The notes under the pieces are model-generated. The model made no database searches. It was not told where the DNA came from and saw only the letters and a program-made list of their open reading frames with translations. A stretch of 7,052 nt of DNA from JAQIBY01 sp034721855. GTDB taxonomy: Bacteria > Bacteroidota > Bacteroidia > Bacteroidales > ML635J-15. The DNA lies in assembly GCA_034721855.1 (NCBI GenBank), contig JAYENB010000322.1:1-7052 (forward strand), written 5' to 3'. The translations under genes and the position numbers were made by a program. Below, piece by piece: positions 4,869 to 7,052 of the stretch (positions are counted from its first letter, which is position 1; the number at the start of each line of letters is the position of its first letter).

Positions 4869-6041
4869 TTACCTTATGTCCTTAAATGCTTTTAAAATGC
4901 TTTCCTCCAGTTGTTTGTTTAATTTTTTTGTATCCAAACTGCCATCATAATACTCAATTTTCCCCTGGCGTTTGTAATATTCTATCACCGGTTTTGTTTT
5001 TTTCTCCCACACTTCCAGCCTGTGGATGATGAGGTCAGTATCCTGATCGTAAATGCGGGCCTTGTTGGTTTTTGCCCTGGCATTTAACCGCTTGATGGAG
5101 TTTAATGTATGAGCCTCAAGGTGCAGCACCAGTGATACTTCTGAATCGTACCTTTTGAAAAGGCCGTCCAGGATGTAAGCCTGCACCAGGTTGCTAGGGA
5201 ATCCTTTGATAATGAATCCACGGACATTATCGCGGTGTGATGATATGCTTTTCTCTATTAGTCTTATAGCTATATCATCAGGCACAATATCGCCGCTGTA
5301 AAGGTATTTTTTTGCCCGTTTCCCGATTTCGGTGTTTTTGGCAATTTCATTGCGTATCAATGTGCCGGTGCTGATGTACATGAGGTTGTGTGCTTTGGCA
5401 AGCATTTTGGCTTGGGTTCCTTTGCCGGCTCCGGGAGGGCCAAACAACACAATATTCAGCCATGTTTGAGATAAGGCTATTTCTATGGCTTTGCACAATC
5501 GTTTAAAAACAACATCAATTTCACCTGTGCCGTCAACCTGTACATATTTGTCCTGTTCTTTATAAAATTCAATGACAGGAATGGTTTTTTTTTCATATTC
5601 CTTAAACCGTTTTTTTATGACATCTTCCTTATCATCTGAACGATTTTCTACTCCCGAGCGTTTTAACATCCGCCTCATGAGCTCATCTTTTGGGACTTCA
5701 AGACTAAGCATACAGGTGAGTTTGGAGTTCATTTTCAGCAGCAATCCTTCAAGGATATAAGCTTGTGCGTATGTTCTGGGGAAACCATCAAATAAAATCC
5801 CTTTGGCATCCAGGTTTGTTTTTATACGTTCTTCAATGATCTGGACAATGATTTCATCGGAAACCAGTTCGCCACAGTCAATAATTTCTTTGGCCTCCTG
5901 CCCGAGTTTTGTGCTTTCTTTGATTTCCTCTCGCAGGATATCGCCTGTGGAGATGTATGCCAGTTTGTATTTTTTTGCCAGTTTTTTTGCCTGTGTTCCC
6001 TTGCCGGCTCCGGGAGGTCCAAATATTGCAATGTTTATCAT
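4869..6041 (-). CDS. adk: Tandem-domain adenylate kinase (two fused Adk domains)
   Basis: Adk catalyses ATP + AMP = 2 ADP. Here 390 residues hold two collinear Adk domains, about 1-190 and 195-390, in one uninterrupted frame; a normal bacterial Adk has about 190-215. Domain 1 keeps GPPGAGKGT (8-16), TGD (32-34), R37, DGFPRT (85-90), R123/R124, R134, DD (136-137) and R145, with a short, cysteine-free LID, so it should be active. Domain 2 keeps GPPGAGKGT (201-209), R230, R322 and R341, but TGD is TGT (225-227), DGFPR is KGFPS (279-283), and the LID arginine equivalent to R134 is Ile330 with Arg329 next to it. Its AMP site is thus probably impaired. The ATG at 6041 follows a good -7 box (6067-6074). 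It heads the adk-obgE-PAP2 unit, with obgE three bases downstream. Domain 2 may be regulatory, structural or altered in substrate. Confidence 0.95.
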   Translation of the reverse strand: MINIAIFGPPGAGKGTQAKKLAKKYKLAYISTGDILREEIKESTKLGQEAKEIIDCGELVSDEIIVQIIEERIKTNLDAKGILFDGFPRTYAQAYILEGLLLKMNSKLTCMLSLEVPKDELMRRMLKRSGVENRSDDKEDVIKKRFKEYEKKTIPVIEFYKEQDKYVQVDGTGEIDVVFKRLCKAIEIALSQTWLNIVLFGPPGAGKGTQAKMLAKAHNLMYISTGTLIRNEIAKNTEIGKRAKKYLYSGDIVPDDIAIRLIEKSISSHRDNVRGFIIKGFPSNLVQAYILDGLFKRYDSEVSLVLHLEAHTLNSIKRLNARAKTNKARIYDQDTDLIIHRLEVWEKKTKPVIEYYKRQGKIEYYDGSLDTKKLNKQLEESILKAFKDIR

Positions 6042-6066
6042 GGTAGTTTTCTTGTTACGGTTTAGT

Positions 6067-6074
6067 CAAAAATA
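6067..6074 (-). promoter_or_regulatory. -7 box of the adk-obgE-PAP2 promoter
   Basis: On the minus strand this reads TATTTTTG, an exact TAnnTTTG match, placed 25 bases before the adk ATG. A clear -33 TTTG is not seen at the usual distance. Transcription would start near 6061, giving a leader of about 20 bases. Confidence 0.5.
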
Positions 6075-6153
6075 ACAATAATTTTTCAATTCCACATAAT
6101 TAATTTGTAAGCGTTCACGGTTTTAAATTAGAATAATAAAATCAAAAGCCAAA

Positions 6154-6171
6154 ACCTAACACCTAACACCT
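6154..6171. repeat. Heptamer repeat ACCTAAC
   Basis: ACCTAAC starts at 6154 and 6161 and continues partially to 6171, giving about 2.6 copies with a 7-base period. Short heptamer arrays in intergenic gaps are familiar from Bacteroidota and some other phyla. Their role is unclear. Confidence 0.6.
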
Positions 6172-6221
6172 TATCTTGATTTTGAGGAAACGATAGATTT
6201 TGCTATTATTATATCCTTTAT

Positions 6222-6249
6222 TTTTGACTTTTAATTTTTGTCTTTTGTC
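6222..6249. repeat. Degenerate heptamer repeat TTTTGTC
   Basis: Four consecutive 7-base units, TTTTGAC, TTTTAAT, TTTTGTC and TTTTGTC, run without a break. The sequence GTCTTTTGAC recurs close by, around 6294-6303. The unit differs from the heptamer at 6154 although the period is the same. Confidence 0.5.
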
Positions 6250-6316
6250 TTTCAGTGGCCTGTGAACGGTTAAATTAAACTTTTACAGTTTCTGTCTTTT
6301 GACATCGAACAGTTGA

Positions 6317-6850
6317 TTATCTTATTTGATATATTTGCCTCAAATTTCGTCCCAAACCATTATAATCAAGTCCGTATCCCACAATAAACTTATCCGGTAT
6401 TTCAAAGCCTGTGTAATCAATGGGAAAATCTTTTTGAAAAGCATCCGGCTTAAACAACAAGGTAGCAATTTTGATATCTGATGGGTTGTACGCTTTGAGC
6501 TGATTGATGATGTGTTCCATCGTAATACCCGTATCAATAATGTCTTCAAGGATGATGACCGTTTTTCCTTTGATGTCTTCGTTCAATCCAATCAACTGAC
6601 GTATTTTTCCTGTACTCTGTGTTCCCTGGTATGATGCCAGTTTTAAAAATGAGATCCGGCAATCTAGGTCCAGTTGTTTGAATAAATCCGAAGCAAACAT
6701 AAAACATCCGTTGAGTATCCCTACCACGACAAGTTCTTCGCCTTTATATGTTTTATTTATTTGATGAGCCAATTCAGAAACCCTTTTAGTTATCTCTTTA
6801 TCAGTAAGATAAATCTTAAATGACTTGTCCAGTATGTGAATGTTTTCCAT
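6317..6850 (-). CDS. hpt: Hypoxanthine (guanine) phosphoribosyltransferase
   Basis: Hpt transfers ribose 5-phosphate from PRPP to hypoxanthine or guanine, giving IMP or GMP in purine salvage in the cytoplasm. The 177-residue protein shows the type I phosphoribosyltransferase fold: GILNGCFMFASDL (44-56), SYQGTQSTG in the flexible loop (73-81), the PRPP motif VIILEDIIDTG (98-108), the base-binding Lys in LLFKPDAF (131-138) and FEIPDKFIVGYGLDYNGLGRNL (149-170). The frame stays open upstream to 7024, but that 58-residue extension has no family similarity and runs into repeats, so the ATG at 6850 (MENIHILDKSF) is preferred. It is on the same strand as adk, 275 bases upstream; this order is common in Bacteroidota and joins salvage to nucleotide phosphorylation. 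Confidence 0.95.
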   Translation of the reverse strand: MENIHILDKSFKIYLTDKEITKRVSELAHQINKTYKGEELVVVGILNGCFMFASDLFKQLDLDCRISFLKLASYQGTQSTGKIRQLIGLNEDIKGKTVIILEDIIDTGITMEHIINQLKAYNPSDIKIATLLFKPDAFQKDFPIDYTGFEIPDKFIVGYGLDYNGLGRNLRQIYQIR

Positions 6851-6866
6851 ATCAGATATTTTGCAA

Positions 6867-6874
6867 CGAAGATA
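6867..6874 (-). promoter_or_regulatory. Possible -7 box of hpt
   Basis: On the minus strand this reads TATCTTCG, one mismatch from TAnnTTTG and a variant often seen in Bacteroidota promoters. It lies 16 bases before the hpt ATG, which would leave a leader of only about 10 bases. No good -33 TTTG is seen, so the call is tentative. Confidence 0.35.
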
Positions 6875-6986
6875 AACATTTTTGGAAATTTTACCATCAT
6901 GTGCATATTTATCATTTGAATAACGAATAACGAAGTAAAATGAAATGAATAGTGTTTGTGTTAATTTTACACTTGGATCGCAAATT

Positions 6987-7052
6987 AGTTGGCAATAAAG
7001 CAGTTGGCAATTGGCAAAAGACATTTCCCTTTTTGCCTACTGCCTACTGCCA
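6987..7052. repeat. Inverted heptamer-repeat array at the right edge
   Basis: AGTTGGCAAT occurs at 6987 and 7002. From 7001 the plus strand reads CAGTTGG, CAATTGG, CAAAAG. After an 11-base loop the complementary side reads, on the minus strand from the edge inward, CAGTAGG, CAGTAGG, CAAAAAG. GGCAAAA (7013-7019) pairs exactly with TTTTGCC (7031-7037). The array is cut by the window end. It resembles dispersed intergenic heptamer palindromes seen in this phylum. Confidence 0.6.

Larger units (their letters stand above)
6100..6278. repeat. Imperfect inverted repeat enclosing about 145 bases
   Basis: Read inwards on the minus strand, the left arm (6100-6118) is GTGAACGCTTACAAATTAA. The right arm on the plus strand (6262-6278) is GTGAACGGTTAAATTAA. 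They match except for one substitution and a 2-base gap. The interior is AT-rich, non-coding and contains 7-base-period repeats. This has the shape of a miniature, non-autonomous element, though no target duplication can be assigned with confidence. Confidence 0.45.
6042..6316. other. Repeat-rich gap between hpt and adk
   Basis: The gap has no gene. It contains the adk -7 box at its left end, an imperfect inverted repeat (6100-6118 with 6262-6278), and two stretches of 7-base-period repeats (6154-6171 and 6222-6249). AAAATCAA (6138-6145) can also pair with TTGATTTT (6176-6183). No clear intrinsic terminator for hpt is seen on the minus strand, so some readthrough into adk is possible. Confidence 0.6.

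Noticed and set aside
6851..7024. 58-residue N-terminal extension of Hpt
   Set aside because: The extension (MSFANCQLLYCQL onward) comes from repeat DNA, lacks family similarity and would make the protein longer than is usual. The ATG at 6850 gives a normal 177-residue Hpt.

Overview
The window looks like a piece of a Bacteroidota (Bacteroidetes) chromosome, probably Bacteroidales or a relative. Three things point there. First, the order rpmB-rpmG-DUF4295-ftsY: the DUF4295 small protein is, as far as I know, restricted to this phylum. Second, hpt-adk-obgE lie on one strand. Third, several promoters match the phylum's primary sigma consensus (TTTG near -33, TAnnTTTG near -7) rather than TTGACA/TATAAT. 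The DNA is AT-rich, with A/T-heavy intergenic gaps.

Layout, left to right. Positions 1-350 are non-coding, with a hairpin and a good promoter. Positions 351-968 (+) are a ribosomal operon: L28, L33 and a 53-residue DUF4295 protein, closed by a strong intrinsic terminator at 1027-1063. Positions 1064-1425 are a dense regulatory gap before ftsY. It holds five (T/G)TAAC motifs at exact 10-base spacing, a 12-bp inverted repeat over the expected -33 region, a perfect -7 box, a 30-bp perfect palindrome just after the expected transcription start, and a small hairpin. ftsY (SRP receptor) runs 1426-2379 (+).

Positions 2380-2674 hold no recognisable gene. A two-gene type II toxin-antitoxin module (antitoxin 2675-2917, RelE/ParE-family toxin 2908-3204) lies where I would have expected rimO. 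The rest is on the minus strand and converges on this module. Reading 5' to 3' on that strand: hpt (6850-6317), a 275-base gap full of 7-base-period repeats inside an imperfect inverted repeat, then a tightly coupled adk-obgE-PAP2 unit (3-base gap, then a 4-base ATGA overlap).

The most unusual gene is adk. It encodes 390 residues, two complete adenylate-kinase-like domains in one frame. The first keeps all the usual nucleotide-binding residues. The second keeps the P-loop but has lost several AMP-site residues (DGFPR has become KGFPS, TGD has become TGT). It therefore looks like a tandem duplication in which one half has become regulatory, structural or altered in specificity. The functional themes are translation (L28, L33, Obg), membrane protein targeting (FtsY), purine salvage and nucleotide balance (Hpt, Adk), and lipid phosphate metabolism (PAP2). 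I see no CRISPR array, tRNA, rRNA or intact transposase.
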